A stretch of DNA of 64,000 nucleotides, from NCBI GenBank assembly GCA_963691775.1, contig OY829369.1, positions 1,736,001 to 1,800,000 of the forward strand, read 5' to 3'. Source of the stretch: JAZBPO01 sp963691775. Its GTDB lineage: Bacteria; Pseudomonadota; Gammaproteobacteria; Pseudomonadales; Azotimanducaceae. Below, piece after piece: positions 25,990 through 35,318 of this stretch. The translations under genes and the position numbers were made by a program. Below the pieces are notes generated by a model. That model was not told the DNA's origin. It did not search any database and saw only the letters and a list, made by a program, of their open reading frames with translations. The first letter of the stretch is position 1. Each line of letters begins with the position of its first letter.

Positions 25990-26189
25990 GCAGCGGTCAG
26001 TCCGCCCGGCCGACGCACATCGTCGCCTGCCCGACCTGCAAGCGCTCCGTACCCTGGACCGAGGACCAGGCCTTCCGGCCGTTCTGCTCCGAGCGCTGTC
26101 GCCTGATCGATCTTGGCGCCTGGGCCGAAGGCAGGCACCACATCCCCGGTGACGGCACGCACGACGACGGTATCGACGACGCGTACTGA
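25986..26189 (+). CDS. yacG: DNA gyrase inhibitor / zinc-ribbon protein YacG
   Basis: 67-residue zinc protein. Ligands C15, C18, C34 and C38 follow the CPTCK...FCSERC pattern, and RLIDLGAWAEG is the conserved continuation. Known to inhibit gyrase in E. coli through its flexible acidic tail, which is present here (DDGIDDAY). Start overlaps the coaE stop. It is convergent with argJ, with 15 bases between them. Confidence 0.95.
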   Translation: MSSGQSARPTHIVACPTCKRSVPWTEDQAFRPFCSERCRLIDLGAWAEGRHHIPGDGTHDDGIDDAY

Positions 26190-26204
26190 GGATCTGAGCG
26201 CTGA

Positions 26205-27440
26205 TCAGGACCGATATTCAGCGTTGATCCGGACATATTCGTGCGAGAGATCCGTCGTCCAGACCACTTCGCGGGCTTCACCGCGCCCCAGATCCACGCG
26301 GATCGTGAAGACCTCCTTCGACACCACGCGTTCACCGTCGACCTCTCGGTACGCCGCCGCGAGGCCACCGGCCTCCGCGACGCGCACGCCACCTTCATCG
26401 TCGACGAGATCGATCGACACCCCGTCGACGTCAAGATCCTCTATACCCGCGCGTCCCACTGCCGCAAGGATCCGCCCCCAGTTCGGATCGCCCGCGAAAA
26501 GTGCGGTTTTTACCAGTGGTGATTCCGCGATGGTGAAGGCGCACTCAAGCGCTTCCGCAGCGCTACGCCCGCCCGTGACCTCGACCGTCACGAAGCGAGT
26601 GGCGCCCTCTCCATCGCGAACGATCGACTGCGCGAGGATCATGCAGGCTTCACGGAGCGCCGCTCCGAGCGCACGCGCTCGTGGCGCGTCCTCCGCCGTG
26701 AGCCGTGCACCGGCGCCGCATGCAACCACGGTCACCGCATCATTCGTCGAGGTATCGCCGTCTACCGTGATGCGATTGAAGGACGCCTCCACCGCCTCAC
26801 GCAACAGACGCTCGAGCAGCGCCGGCGCGACCGGAACGTCGGTCGCCAGGAACGCGAGCATCGTCGCCATGTCCGGTCGAATCATGCCGGCGCCCTTGGC
26901 AATCCCCGTCACGTGCCCGCTACCGTCGAGCAGGGGCACCGTGATGCCCTTGGCCACCGTATCGGTTGTCAGAATCCCGCCGGCCGCCCGGGCCCAGCCT
27001 GCGTCGTCGAGCGCCTCGATGAGCGCCGGTATGGCCGCCTCGATTCGTTCGGCGGGAAGCGGCTCGCCAATCACGCCCGTCGAATAGGGCAGGACGCTTT
27101 CCGCGTCAACGCCGCCCGCCTCCGCAACGGCCGCGCAGCACCGCTCCGCCGCCAGGCGTCCCTCGGGGCCGGTCCCCGCGTTGGCATTGCCCGTATTGAT
27201 CAGCAGGTACCGCGGTGCGGTGCCTGCCTGCACGCACGCATGCAGGCGGGACTGCGCGAGCTGAACCGGCGCAGCGCGAAATCGATTGCGCGTGAAGACG
27301 GCCGACACGGCGGCCGCCGGTGGTATCTCGATAAGCACCAGATCGTCGCGGCCGGCATAGCGCACCCCCGCCTGGACGGTGGCCAGGCGCACGCCTGGAA
27401 CCGGCGCAAGGGCCGGCAGCGGCGGCATGGATACGGCCAT
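26205..27440 (-). CDS. argJ: Bifunctional ornithine acetyltransferase / N-acetylglutamate synthase
   Basis: Transfers the acetyl group from N-acetylornithine to glutamate in the cyclic arginine pathway. 411 residues, self-processing: the autocleavage site lies at A192-T193 within PDMATMLAF, making Thr193 the nucleophile of the beta chain. Other conserved elements are NTGNANAGTG and LTTDT. It follows secA by six bases on the same strand, so the two are probably co-transcribed. Whether it is mono- or bifunctional cannot be decided from sequence. Confidence 0.96.
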   Translation of the reverse strand: MAVSMPPLPALAPVPGVRLATVQAGVRYAGRDDLVLIEIPPAAAVSAVFTRNRFRAAPVQLAQSRLHACVQAGTAPRYLLINTGNANAGTGPEGRLAAERCCAAVAEAGGVDAESVLPYSTGVIGEPLPAERIEAAIPALIEALDDAGWARAAGGILTTDTVAKGITVPLLDGSGHVTGIAKGAGMIRPDMATMLAFLATDVPVAPALLERLLREAVEASFNRITVDGDTSTNDAVTVVACGAGARLTAEDAPRARALGAALREACMILAQSIVRDGEGATRFVTVEVTGGRSAAEALECAFTIAESPLVKTALFAGDPNWGRILAAVGRAGIEDLDVDGVSIDLVDDEGGVRVAEAGGLAAAYREVDGERVVSKEVFTIRVDLGRGEAREVVWTTDLSHEYVRINAEYRS

Positions 27441-27446
27441 GGCGCC

Positions 27447-30197
27447 TCAGCCCGCCCTGCCGTGACAGTGCTTGAACTTCTTGCCGCTGCCGCAGGGGCA
27501 GGGTTCGTTGCGCCCTACCTTGCGGCCGTCACGCACAAAGGTTTCCGGCCGTGCCTGTGCACCTTCGCCCCCGCCAGGAGCCGGCGCATCGGCTTCTTCG
27601 CCCTCGAAAGCCGAACTCTCCTGATGCTGCAACTGCATCCGGCGCGCAGCTTCCTCGCGCTTCTGACGCTCCGCCTCCTCGACCTCGTCGGCCGGACGGA
27701 ACTGGGCCCGCGAAACGACACGAACGACGTCACGCCGGATGTTGTAGAGAAGCCCCTGGAACAATTCGAAGGACTCGCGTTTGTATTCCTGCTTCGGCTG
27801 CTTCTGCGCATAGGCGCGAAGATGGATGCCCTGGCGCAACTGGTCCATGCCCTGGAGGTGTTCCTTCCAGAGCTGATCGAGCGTCATCAGCATCATGTGC
27901 TTCTCGAAGCGACGCATGAGCTCGGCGCCGACCTCGCCCTCCTTCGCCGCATATTCTCGCTCGACCTGCTCAATGATCATCTCGCGCAGACCTTCCTCGT
28001 CGAGGTTCTCATCCTGCTCGAGGGCCCTCGCAATGGCCTGGCGGGAGTCGAACTCGACCACAAGGGCCTGCTCGAGGCCGTCAACGTCCCACTGCTCCTC
28101 CAGGGATCCCGGCGGGATGTATTCGCTGACGACGTCATCGACCACTTCCGCGCGCATGCCGGCAACGGTGTCCGAGATGTCATCCGCGGCCATGAGCTCG
28201 TCGCGCTGCGCGTAGATGACCTGGCGCTGGTCGTTGGACACATCGTCGTACTCGAGGAGGTTCTTGCGAATGTCGAAGTTGTGGCCTTCGACCTTGCGCT
28301 GCGCGCGCTCGATCGCGTTCGTCACCATGCGGTGTTCGATCGCCTCACCCCGCTCCATGCCGAGCGATCCCATGATCGAGCGGATGCGATCCGAGGCAAA
28401 GATCCGCATCAGGTTGTCTTCCATGGACAGATAGAAGCGCGTGCTGCCCGGATCACCCTGGCGGCCGGAACGGCCGCGGAGCTGATTGTCGATACGGCGG
28501 GATTCATGGCGCTCCGTGCCGATGACGCGCAGGCCACCGGAATCGAGCACCGCGCCGTGGCGCGTCTCCCACTCCGCTTTCAGCGCCTCGCGCTCGCTCG
28601 CCGAGAGCGACTCGGGATGCTCGAGTTCCGCCTCCCAATTGCCGCCGAGCACGATGTCGGTGCCGCGGCCGGCCATGTTGGTGGCAACCGTGACGGCGCC
28701 AGGACGGCCGGCCTGCGCGATGATCTGCGCTTCCTTCTCATGGAACTTGGCGTTCAGGACGCTGTGATCGATCTTGCGACGATCGAGCTCCTTCGACAGA
28801 CGCTCGGAAGACTCGATCGACGCCGTGCCGACGAGCACGGGCTGGCCGCGCTCCCGACAGGTCTGGATATCTTCCGCGATGGCCTCGTACTTCTCGTCGA
28901 TCGACAGGAATACGAGGTCATTCTGGTCGTCCCGAACCATCGGCTGATTGGTCGGGATGACGATCACATCGAGGCTGTAGATCTGCCGGAACTCGAAGGC
29001 TTCCGTGTCGGCCGTACCCGTCATGCCGGCGAGTTTGTCGTAAAGCCGGAAGAAGTTCTGGAACGTCGTTGACGCGAGCGTCTGCGACTCCAGCTGAATC
29101 TTCACCTTCTCCTTCGCTTCGATGGCCTGATGCAAGCCGTCGGACCAGCGCCGGCCGGGCATGGTGCGCCCCGTGTGCTCGTCGACGATCACCACCTGAT
29201 TGCCCTGGACGACGTACTCGACGTCGCGGCGATAGACGAAATGCGCGCGCAGCGCTGCGTGGACGTGATGCAGAAGCGAAAGATTGCCCGGCGCGTACAG
29301 GCTGTCACCGGCCTCCAGCAACCCGGCGCCCATGAGCGCCTCCTCGATCTTCTCGTGCCCCGCCTCGAGCAGTTCAACCTGCTTGTGCTTCTCATCGATG
29401 GCGAAATCGCCGTCGTCCTCGCCCTCCGGCTCCTGCCCCGCCGGTGTTTCCCGGGGCGACAGCACCGGGACGAGCTCGTTGATACGGCGATAGACCTCCG
29501 AGGAGTCTTCCGCCGGGCCTGAGATGATGAGCGGCGTGCGGGCCTCATCGATCAGGATAGAGTCGACCTCGTCGACAATCGCGAAGTGCCGCGAGCGCTG
29601 CACCTTGTCCTCGGCCGTGAAGGCCATGTTGTCGCGCAGGTAGTCGAAACCGAACTCGTTGTTCGTGCCATAGACGATGTCGCTTGCATAGGCGTCGCGC
29701 TTCATCTGGCCGTCCTGGCCCGAAACCACAACCCCGACGGTCATGCCGAGCGCGCCGTATACCGGCGCCATCCACGCGGCATCACGACTGGCGAGATAGT
29801 CGTTCACGGTGACGACGTGGACGCCCTCGCCCGTGAGCGCATTGAGATACACCGGCAAGGTCGCAACAAGGGTCTTGCCTTCACCCGTGCGCATCTCCGC
29901 GATGTTGCCCTCGTGGAGGGCGATGCCGCCGAGCATCTGGACGTCGAAGTGACGCATGCCGAGCGTCCGCCGCGCAGCCTCGCGAACCGCAGCAAAGGCC
30001 TCCGGCAGAATCGCATCGAGGCGTTCGCCTTCCGTCAGGCGCGCCCGAAACTCAACCGTGAGGCCCGCGAGGTCCGCGTCGGAGCGCGCTTCCATGGCGG
30101 CTTCGTGCTCGTTGATCTTGCGCACGATGCGGCCCATGCGCCGCAGGTCTCGGGTGTTCTTGTTCGGGAGGATCGCTCCCAGCAGTCGTCCAATCAT
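27447..30197 (-). CDS. secA: Protein translocase ATPase SecA
   Basis: 916-residue motor that drives preproteins through SecYEG. Walker A MRTGEGKT has K108; the DEVDSILIDEARTPL Walker B region, the preprotein crosslinking domain, NBD2 and the helical scaffold follow in order. The C-terminal zinc/SecB-binding motif CPCGSGKKFKHCHG is intact. Preceded by the M23 peptidase gene about 130 bases upstream; no secM-like leader peptide is evident in that gap. A 719-codon frame on the opposite strand is a shadow. Confidence 0.99.
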   Translation of the reverse strand: MIGRLLGAILPNKNTRDLRRMGRIVRKINEHEAAMEARSDADLAGLTVEFRARLTEGERLDAILPEAFAAVREAARRTLGMRHFDVQMLGGIALHEGNIAEMRTGEGKTLVATLPVYLNALTGEGVHVVTVNDYLASRDAAWMAPVYGALGMTVGVVVSGQDGQMKRDAYASDIVYGTNNEFGFDYLRDNMAFTAEDKVQRSRHFAIVDEVDSILIDEARTPLIISGPAEDSSEVYRRINELVPVLSPRETPAGQEPEGEDDGDFAIDEKHKQVELLEAGHEKIEEALMGAGLLEAGDSLYAPGNLSLLHHVHAALRAHFVYRRDVEYVVQGNQVVIVDEHTGRTMPGRRWSDGLHQAIEAKEKVKIQLESQTLASTTFQNFFRLYDKLAGMTGTADTEAFEFRQIYSLDVIVIPTNQPMVRDDQNDLVFLSIDEKYEAIAEDIQTCRERGQPVLVGTASIESSERLSKELDRRKIDHSVLNAKFHEKEAQIIAQAGRPGAVTVATNMAGRGTDIVLGGNWEAELEHPESLSASEREALKAEWETRHGAVLDSGGLRVIGTERHESRRIDNQLRGRSGRQGDPGSTRFYLSMEDNLMRIFASDRIRSIMGSLGMERGEAIEHRMVTNAIERAQRKVEGHNFDIRKNLLEYDDVSNDQRQVIYAQRDELMAADDISDTVAGMRAEVVDDVVSEYIPPGSLEEQWDVDGLEQALVVEFDSRQAIARALEQDENLDEEGLREMIIEQVEREYAAKEGEVGAELMRRFEKHMMLMTLDQLWKEHLQGMDQLRQGIHLRAYAQKQPKQEYKRESFELFQGLLYNIRRDVVRVVSRAQFRPADEVEEAERQKREEAARRMQLQHQESSAFEGEEADAPAPGGGEGAQARPETFVRDGRKVGRNEPCPCGSGKKFKHCHGRAG

Positions 30198-30327
30198 GAT
30201 GCCGGGCCGCGCGCGTAACCGACGTCGCGCGGCGCCTGGGTCTCCGGGTCGAGGCCAGCGGTCGCCAGCCGATAGACAAGGCTGCGAATGTTAGCGGGAA
30301 CGCACGCTCCGTTGCAGGGTGTGCAGC

Positions 30328-31296
30328 TCAGGAAGCCACGCGCGTGACAAACCGCGTGGGATCGATCTGGCGGCCATTCTTGAGAACTTCGAAGTGTACG
30401 TGAGGACCGGTGGAGCGGCCGGAGCTGCCGATCGTTCCAACCTCGTCACCCTTGCGCACGACGTCACCAACGGCGACCAGCGTCTGCTCGCAGTGCGCAT
30501 AGCGCGTGACGTAGCCGTTCCCGTGCGTCACCTCGACGAGCGTGCCGAAGCCACGGCGCTGCCCAGCGAAGGTGACCACGCCGGCAGCCACCGCAAGTAC
30601 AGGATCCCCCTGGCGGCCCGCGAAATCGATGCCCATATGCACGGCCATCCGGCCATGGATAGGGTCGACCCGAGGTCCGAAGGGCGACGACAGCCAACCG
30701 CGGGCGATCGGTCTGCCCGCAACGGAGGAATCCGCTTCGTACCGTCGCAGCTTCAGGAGTTGTTCAAGCGCCGAGAGCTGCTGAGACCGCTCGAGCACCT
30801 GCTCGGAGAGATCGTCGATCATCGACACGAAGGCGGGGGGCTGAACCTCGATCTCCTCCTCCAAATCCGGCTCCGGCCCCCCAAGTGCCGGAGGCGCGTC
30901 AAGGTCAAACTCCTGACCGATTCCGGCGGCGGTGGCAATCCGCTCGCCCATGGACTCCATGCGCACGAGGCGAGCCTGCAGTTCGCCAAAACGCCGCGTG
31001 AGGGCACCGAGGGTTGTTTCCGATTCGCTGCGAATCTCGGAGAGCTGCGCCTCGTGCGCGTCGAGGTCGGAGCGCCAGGCAGCAGCCAGTTCCGCATCTA
31101 CGTAATCATCGCTGACGTAGCGGATTGTCCAGCCTGCAAGCATGAGACTGCTCACCACACTCAACAGCACTGCGGCGACCGCGCGCTGAGTGACGCGTAT
31201 GCGGTGATCGCGTCCGGAGCGCGGATCGAGCAGGATGAACTCGTACTGACGCGCGCCGAAGGCGGCCAGATCGCTACGAGACGGAATGAACTTCAT
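30328..31296 (-). CDS. M23-family (LytM-type) peptidoglycan endopeptidase
   Basis: 322 residues: short cytosolic N-terminus, one membrane helix (about 38-55), a coiled-coil stretch (about 66-125), an acidic/proline linker, and a C-terminal LytM domain. The zinc/catalytic residues H220 and D224 (HMGID), H268, H299 and H301 (HVH) are all present, so it should be an active D,D-endopeptidase rather than an EnvC/NlpD-like activator. ATG 31296 has AAGG six bases upstream. Its position between lpxC/DUF721 and secA matches Pseudomonas. Its start abuts that of the divergent DUF721 gene. Confidence 0.93.
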   Translation of the reverse strand: MKFIPSRSDLAAFGARQYEFILLDPRSGRDHRIRVTQRAVAAVLLSVVSSLMLAGWTIRYVSDDYVDAELAAAWRSDLDAHEAQLSEIRSESETTLGALTRRFGELQARLVRMESMGERIATAAGIGQEFDLDAPPALGGPEPDLEEEIEVQPPAFVSMIDDLSEQVLERSQQLSALEQLLKLRRYEADSSVAGRPIARGWLSSPFGPRVDPIHGRMAVHMGIDFAGRQGDPVLAVAAGVVTFAGQRRGFGTLVEVTHGNGYVTRYAHCEQTLVAVGDVVRKGDEVGTIGSSGRSTGPHVHFEVLKNGRQIDPTRFVTRVAS

Positions 31297-31766
31297 TGAA
31301 ACCTTGTCCTGAGGGTGCCCTGGGGTCGGAGCAACTGCTGGCGGCCGACCGTCGCCGCGATGCCGATGGTACTCAACGTATGGGCGCAGTGCTCGCGCGC
31401 GCTGAACGCTTCGTCGCATTGCAGCGTCGCCTGCGGGGCGTGCTCGGAGAAGAATTCGGGCGCCTTTGCCACATCGTCGCCTGTGATCCACATGAACTGC
31501 GCCTGCTCGTCGAACACCAGGCCTTCGCTGCGCAATTGCGCTTCCGTGAAACAGAGCTGCTCGCTGCGGTCTCCGGGGAATACCGCCCCGCCCGCCTCCG
31601 CGTGCTCGTGCGGCCACCGCGCCTCGAACCGACGACGGGAACGGGCGACCGTGCTCCGAACGTGCCTGCGGATGCCGCTCAGGACCTTCGCGGCCTCGCC
31701 GCAGACGAACCCGACGCCGCACTGCGCACGGCCCTCGAGCGTCTGGCGCGCCGCGCGCGCGATTGA
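31296..31766 (+). CDS. DUF721 / DciA-like protein
   Basis: 156 residues if started at TTG 31296, or 128 from ATG 31380. The DUF721 core is recognisable: AERFVALQRRLRGVLG...HIVACDPHELRLLVEHQAFAAQLRFRETELLAAV. Family members include DciA, the ancestral loader of the replicative helicase DnaB, and proteins of unknown role; in Pseudomonas the equivalent gene also lies between lpxC and secA. The C-terminus is Ala/Arg-rich and probably disordered. It is divergent from the M23 gene (their starts share a base) and converges on lpxC. Confidence 0.75.
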   Translation: MKPCPEGALGSEQLLAADRRRDADGTQRMGAVLARAERFVALQRRLRGVLGEEFGRLCHIVACDPHELRLLVEHQAFAAQLRFRETELLAAVSGEYRPARLRVLVRPPRLEPTTGTGDRAPNVPADAAQDLRGLAADEPDAALRTALERLARRARD

Positions 31767-31780
31767 AGACACATGCACAG

Positions 31781-32683
31781 TCACGAGGAGGGCGCGGACT
31801 CCGGCGACGCCGAAACGCGTTCCTCGAGCGTCACCATTTCCCAGGCATCTGTTTCACCGAGCAGCACCGAGAGCAGCGCGTTATTCGCCGCATGTCCGGA
31901 TTTGTAGCCCTCGAAGGCTCCGAGAATCGGGGCACCCAGGAGATACAGGTCACCCATGGCGTCCAGAATCTTGTGCTTCACGAACTCATCTGCGTAGCGC
32001 AATCCACCGTCGTTGAGGATGCCTTCCTCGCCAACGGCAATCACATTATCAAGGGTGCAGCCCCGCGCGAGATCGAGCGAGCGCAGGTGCTCAAAGTCTT
32101 TCAGGAAACCGAAGGTGCGGGCCCGGGAGACTTCGCGCACGAAGCTTGTGTCGGACAGTTCGACCCGGGCGCGCTGCGCATGCCGCGCCATGACCGGATG
32201 CGCATATTCGAGCCGGTAGTCGACACAGAACCCGTCATAGGGCGACAGGCACACCCGCGCGTCACCGTCCGTCCACGTCACCGGGCGCAGCACACGCAGA
32301 TACCTGCGTGGCGCCGCCTGCACTTCGATACCCGCTGACTGGATGAGGAAGACGAAGGGGGCTGCGCTGCCATCCATGATCGGAATTTCGGCAGCGCTCA
32401 CGTCGACGTAAGCATTGTCCACGCACAGGCCAGCAAAGGCCGCAAGCAGATGCTCAACGGTGGAGATTCGCGCTTCACCAGCAACGAGGGTGGTCGCGAG
32501 GGTCGTGGAGCCGACGTTCCTGGCCTTCGCAGCGATGGGGGGCGCATCCGGCAGATCCGATCGCAGAAAGACGATGCCGGTGTCGACCGGTGCAGGGCGG
32601 AGGGTGAGGTAGACCTTTTCCCCCGTGTGGAGCCCGACGCCCGTCGCCCGGATCACGTTCTTCAATGTCTTCTGTCTGATCAT
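31781..32683 (-). CDS. lpxC: UDP-3-O-acyl-N-acetylglucosamine deacetylase
   Basis: Zinc enzyme for the committed step of lipid A synthesis. 300 residues; the zinc ligands H78, H237 and D241 and catalytic H264 fall one residue from the E. coli positions. ATG 32683 gives the canonical MIRQKTLKN start, inside a TGATCA-CA-TGATCA repeat. No clear ribosome site is seen at normal distance (AGGGG is about 12 bases away). It follows ftsZ after 192 bases that contain a hairpin, so partial uncoupling from the division cluster is likely. Lipid A synthesis is therefore expected in this organism. Confidence 0.98.
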   Translation of the reverse strand: MIRQKTLKNVIRATGVGLHTGEKVYLTLRPAPVDTGIVFLRSDLPDAPPIAAKARNVGSTTLATTLVAGEARISTVEHLLAAFAGLCVDNAYVDVSAAEIPIMDGSAAPFVFLIQSAGIEVQAAPRRYLRVLRPVTWTDGDARVCLSPYDGFCVDYRLEYAHPVMARHAQRARVELSDTSFVREVSRARTFGFLKDFEHLRSLDLARGCTLDNVIAVGEEGILNDGGLRYADEFVKHKILDAMGDLYLLGAPILGAFEGYKSGHAANNALLSVLLGETDAWEMVTLEERVSASPESAPSS

Positions 32684-32760
32684 GTGATCACTTGGCCCCT
32701 CGCCCGAATCATCCGCGCCCCGACTGCGTTGGCCGGGCGTTCTTGTCCAGTCGCGACCGA

Positions 32761-32778
32761 GGTGAGTCGTCACTCACC
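32761..32778 (-). other. Hairpin in the lpxC leader
   Basis: GGTGAGT (32761-32767), CGTC, ACTCACC (32772-32778): a perfect 7-bp stem 78 bases upstream of the lpxC ATG. No T-run follows, so it is more likely a leader structure or protein site than a terminator. Confidence 0.4.
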
Positions 32779-32875
32779 GCGCAGGTCGCCGGATCGTAGC
32801 AGACCGTATGCGTTCACCAATCGCACGGATGCACGGCCTTCCGACCGCGCCGCATCATCCCTGCCCGATCCGCGG

Positions 32876-34039
32876 TCAGTCCGCCTGACGACGCAGGAAA
32901 GCGGGGATGTCCAGATAGTCCATGTCCGGCTCCGCGCCCGCTTCCGACGCCCGTTCAGCGCCCGTCGCGGTTGCCGGGGCCCCACCTGCAGCCTTGCGAC
33001 GCATGACCGTAGGACGATCGTAGTCGACCCCTGGACCCTCAGGCGAAGCCTGGCGCGGTGCATTGTCCACGACCACCTTGGGCGCGACTGGATTGCCGAG
33101 GCCCGTCGCGACGACCGTCACCCGCATCTCGTCTGTCAGATCCGGGTCGATCACCGTTCCGACGACCACTGTGGCCGAGTCAGAGGCGAAGCTCTCGATC
33201 GTCTCGCCGACCTCGGCGAACTCACCGATGCCGAGATTCGGACCAGCGGTCACATTGACGAGGATGCCCCGCGCCCCGTGCAGGTCGATGTCCTCGAGAA
33301 GCGGGCTGCGGATCGCGGATTCAGCCGCCTCGCGGGCACGTACTTCGCCGACGGCCTTGCCAGTGCCCATCATGGCCATGCCCATCTCTGACATGACCGT
33401 GCGCACATCGGCGAAGTCCACGTTGATCATACCGGGACGGATAATGAGATCCGCGATGCCCTGAACTGCCCCGAGGAGCACATCGTTGGCAGCGCCGAAC
33501 GCATCGAGCATCGAGGTCTGCTGTCCAAGCACGGCGAGCAGTTTCTCGTTGGGGATGGTGATCAGCGAATCAACGTTCTGCTGCAGTTCGAGAATGCCCT
33601 TCTCGGCCGCCGGCATGCGCTTCTCGAATCGGAACGGCTTGGTGACAACCGCGACGGTGAGGATTTCCATCTCCCGCGCCACTTCGGCGACCACCGGCGC
33701 GCCGCCCGTACCGGTCCCGCCGCCCATGCCCGCGGTGATGAACACCATGTCGGCGCCGTCGAGCACTTCGGCAATGCGATCGCGATCCTCAAGCGCCGCC
33801 TGGCGCCCGATCTCGGGATTGGCCCCGGCACCGAGACCCTTGGTGATGTTGCCGCCGAGCTGCAGGACCGTCCGGGCCTCGAGGCCCTTGAGCGCCTGCG
33901 CATCGGTGTTGGCCGCGACGAACTCTACGCCCTCGACGCCGCGCTCGATCATGTGCTGCACGGCGTTGCCGCCGCCACCCCCTACGCCAACCACCTTGAT
34001 GACCGCGTTTTGCGGTGCGCTGTCTACCAGTTCGAACAT
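32876..34039 (-). CDS. ftsZ: Cell division tubulin FtsZ
   Basis: 387-residue GTPase forming the Z ring. The tubulin signature GGGTGTG spans 106-112, the T7 loop with NVDFADV follows, and the conserved C-terminal peptide (DYLDIPAFLRRQAD) that binds FtsA/ZipA is complete. ATG 34039 has GGAGGG seven bases upstream; the longer frame extends into the ftsA end. The linker is of ordinary length. Last division gene of the cluster, before lpxC. Confidence 0.99.
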   Translation of the reverse strand: MFELVDSAPQNAVIKVVGVGGGGGNAVQHMIERGVEGVEFVAANTDAQALKGLEARTVLQLGGNITKGLGAGANPEIGRQAALEDRDRIAEVLDGADMVFITAGMGGGTGTGGAPVVAEVAREMEILTVAVVTKPFRFEKRMPAAEKGILELQQNVDSLITIPNEKLLAVLGQQTSMLDAFGAANDVLLGAVQGIADLIIRPGMINVDFADVRTVMSEMGMAMMGTGKAVGEVRAREAAESAIRSPLLEDIDLHGARGILVNVTAGPNLGIGEFAEVGETIESFASDSATVVVGTVIDPDLTDEMRVTVVATGLGNPVAPKVVVDNAPRQASPEGPGVDYDRPTVMRRKAAGGAPATATGAERASEAGAEPDMDYLDIPAFLRRQAD

Positions 34040-34085
34040 GTGTACGCCCTCCACAGACGTCGCTGTTGTCCGAGACCCGTCGGCC

Positions 34086-35318
34086 TCAGAAGTTGTTCCG
34101 CCACCAGCCCATGAGCCGGTCGACGATGCCCTCGTTCTTTGACGGCGCGATCGCGCGTGCGTCGCGTCCGGATTCCTGCCGCCTGCCGTACTGCAGCAGA
34201 CCCACCCCCGTGGCATAGATCGGATTGCGGACGATGTCCGACAGTCCCTTCACGTCTCGCGGCATGCCGATGGATACGGGTTTGTGAAAGATTTCCTCTG
34301 CGAGCTCCACGACGCCTTCGATCTTCGAAGACCCTCCGGTCAGCACGATTCCGGCGGCGATCAGGTCCTCGTATCCGGAGCGACGCAGTTCCGCCTGTAC
34401 GAGCGTAAAGAGCTCGTCGTAGCGCGGCTCGACCACTTCCGCGAGCGCCTGACGGGAAAGCGATCGCGGCGCTTTGTCGCCTACGCCAGGCACCTTGATC
34501 GTCTCCTCGGCACCCGCGAGCTGCGTGAGCGCACAGGCGTATTTGATCTTGATCTCTTCGGCGTGTTGCGTAGGCGTTCGCAGCGCCATAGCAATATCGT
34601 TGGTGACCTGATCACCGGCGATCGGAATGTTCGCGGTGTGACGAATCGCGCCCTCCGTGAAGATCGCGATATCCGTGGTTCCGCCGCCGATATCGACCAT
34701 GCAGACGCCCAGCTCTTTCTCGTCGTCGGAAAGTACGGCGTAGGCCGAGGCAAGCTGTTCGAGAATGAGGTCACGGACCTCAAGGCCACAGCGGCGGACG
34801 CATTTCTCGATGTTCTGGGCCGCGTTCACGGCGCCGGTGACAAGGTGAACCTTCGCCTCCAGGCGAACCCCAGACATCCCCAGCGGTTCCTTTACGCCTT
34901 CCTGGCTGTCGATCAGGAACTCCTGCGGAAGGATGTGCAGGATCTTCTGATCTGCCGGTATGGCAACGGCCTGCGCCGCGTCGATGACGCGGTCAACGTC
35001 CGTGTTCATCACCTCTCCGTCCCGAATCGCGACGATGCCGTGCGAGTTCAGAGAGCGGATGTGATTGCCGGCAATGCCCGCATAGACGCTTTCGATCTGG
35101 CAGCCGGCCATGAGCTCGGCTTCCTCCACGGCGCGCTGGATGGACTGCACCGTCGACTCGATGTCGACCACGACACCCTTCTTCAATCCCCGCGATGGAT
35201 GAGAGCCGATACCGATCACCTCGATCGTGCCGTCGTCACCGAACTCGCCGACGATCGCCACGACCTTCGACGTGCCGATGTCGAGGCCGACGATCATCTC
35301 TCCGGCTGCAGTCGCCAT
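34086..35318 (-). CDS. ftsA: Cell division actin-like protein FtsA
   Basis: 410-residue actin-family protein anchoring FtsZ to the membrane. ATP-binding motifs are IVGLDIGTSKVVAIVGE at the N-terminus, the VDIGGGTTDIAIF phosphate loop and the GIVLTGGSSKI adenosine motif. The 1C domain lies at about 85-165. The C-terminal amphipathic membrane anchor VDRLMGWWRNNF is intact. Start ATG 35318 with GGAAG five bases before it overlaps the end of ftsQ by 25 bases. Confidence 0.98.
   Translation of the reverse strand: MATAAGEMIVGLDIGTSKVVAIVGEFGDDGTIEVIGIGSHPSRGLKKGVVVDIESTVQSIQRAVEEAELMAGCQIESVYAGIAGNHIRSLNSHGIVAIRDGEVMNTDVDRVIDAAQAVAIPADQKILHILPQEFLIDSQEGVKEPLGMSGVRLEAKVHLVTGAVNAAQNIEKCVRRCGLEVRDLILEQLASAYAVLSDDEKELGVCMVDIGGGTTDIAIFTEGAIRHTANIPIAGDQVTNDIAMALRTPTQHAEEIKIKYACALTQLAGAEETIKVPGVGDKAPRSLSRQALAEVVEPRYDELFTLVQAELRRSGYEDLIAAGIVLTGGSSKIEGVVELAEEIFHKPVSIGMPRDVKGLSDIVRNPIYATGVGLLQYGRRQESGRDARAIAPSKNEGIVDRLMGWWRNNF

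Noticed and set aside
26913..29072. Open frame of 719 codons on the plus strand
   Set aside because: Antisense to secA and argJ; no motif, no ribosome site.
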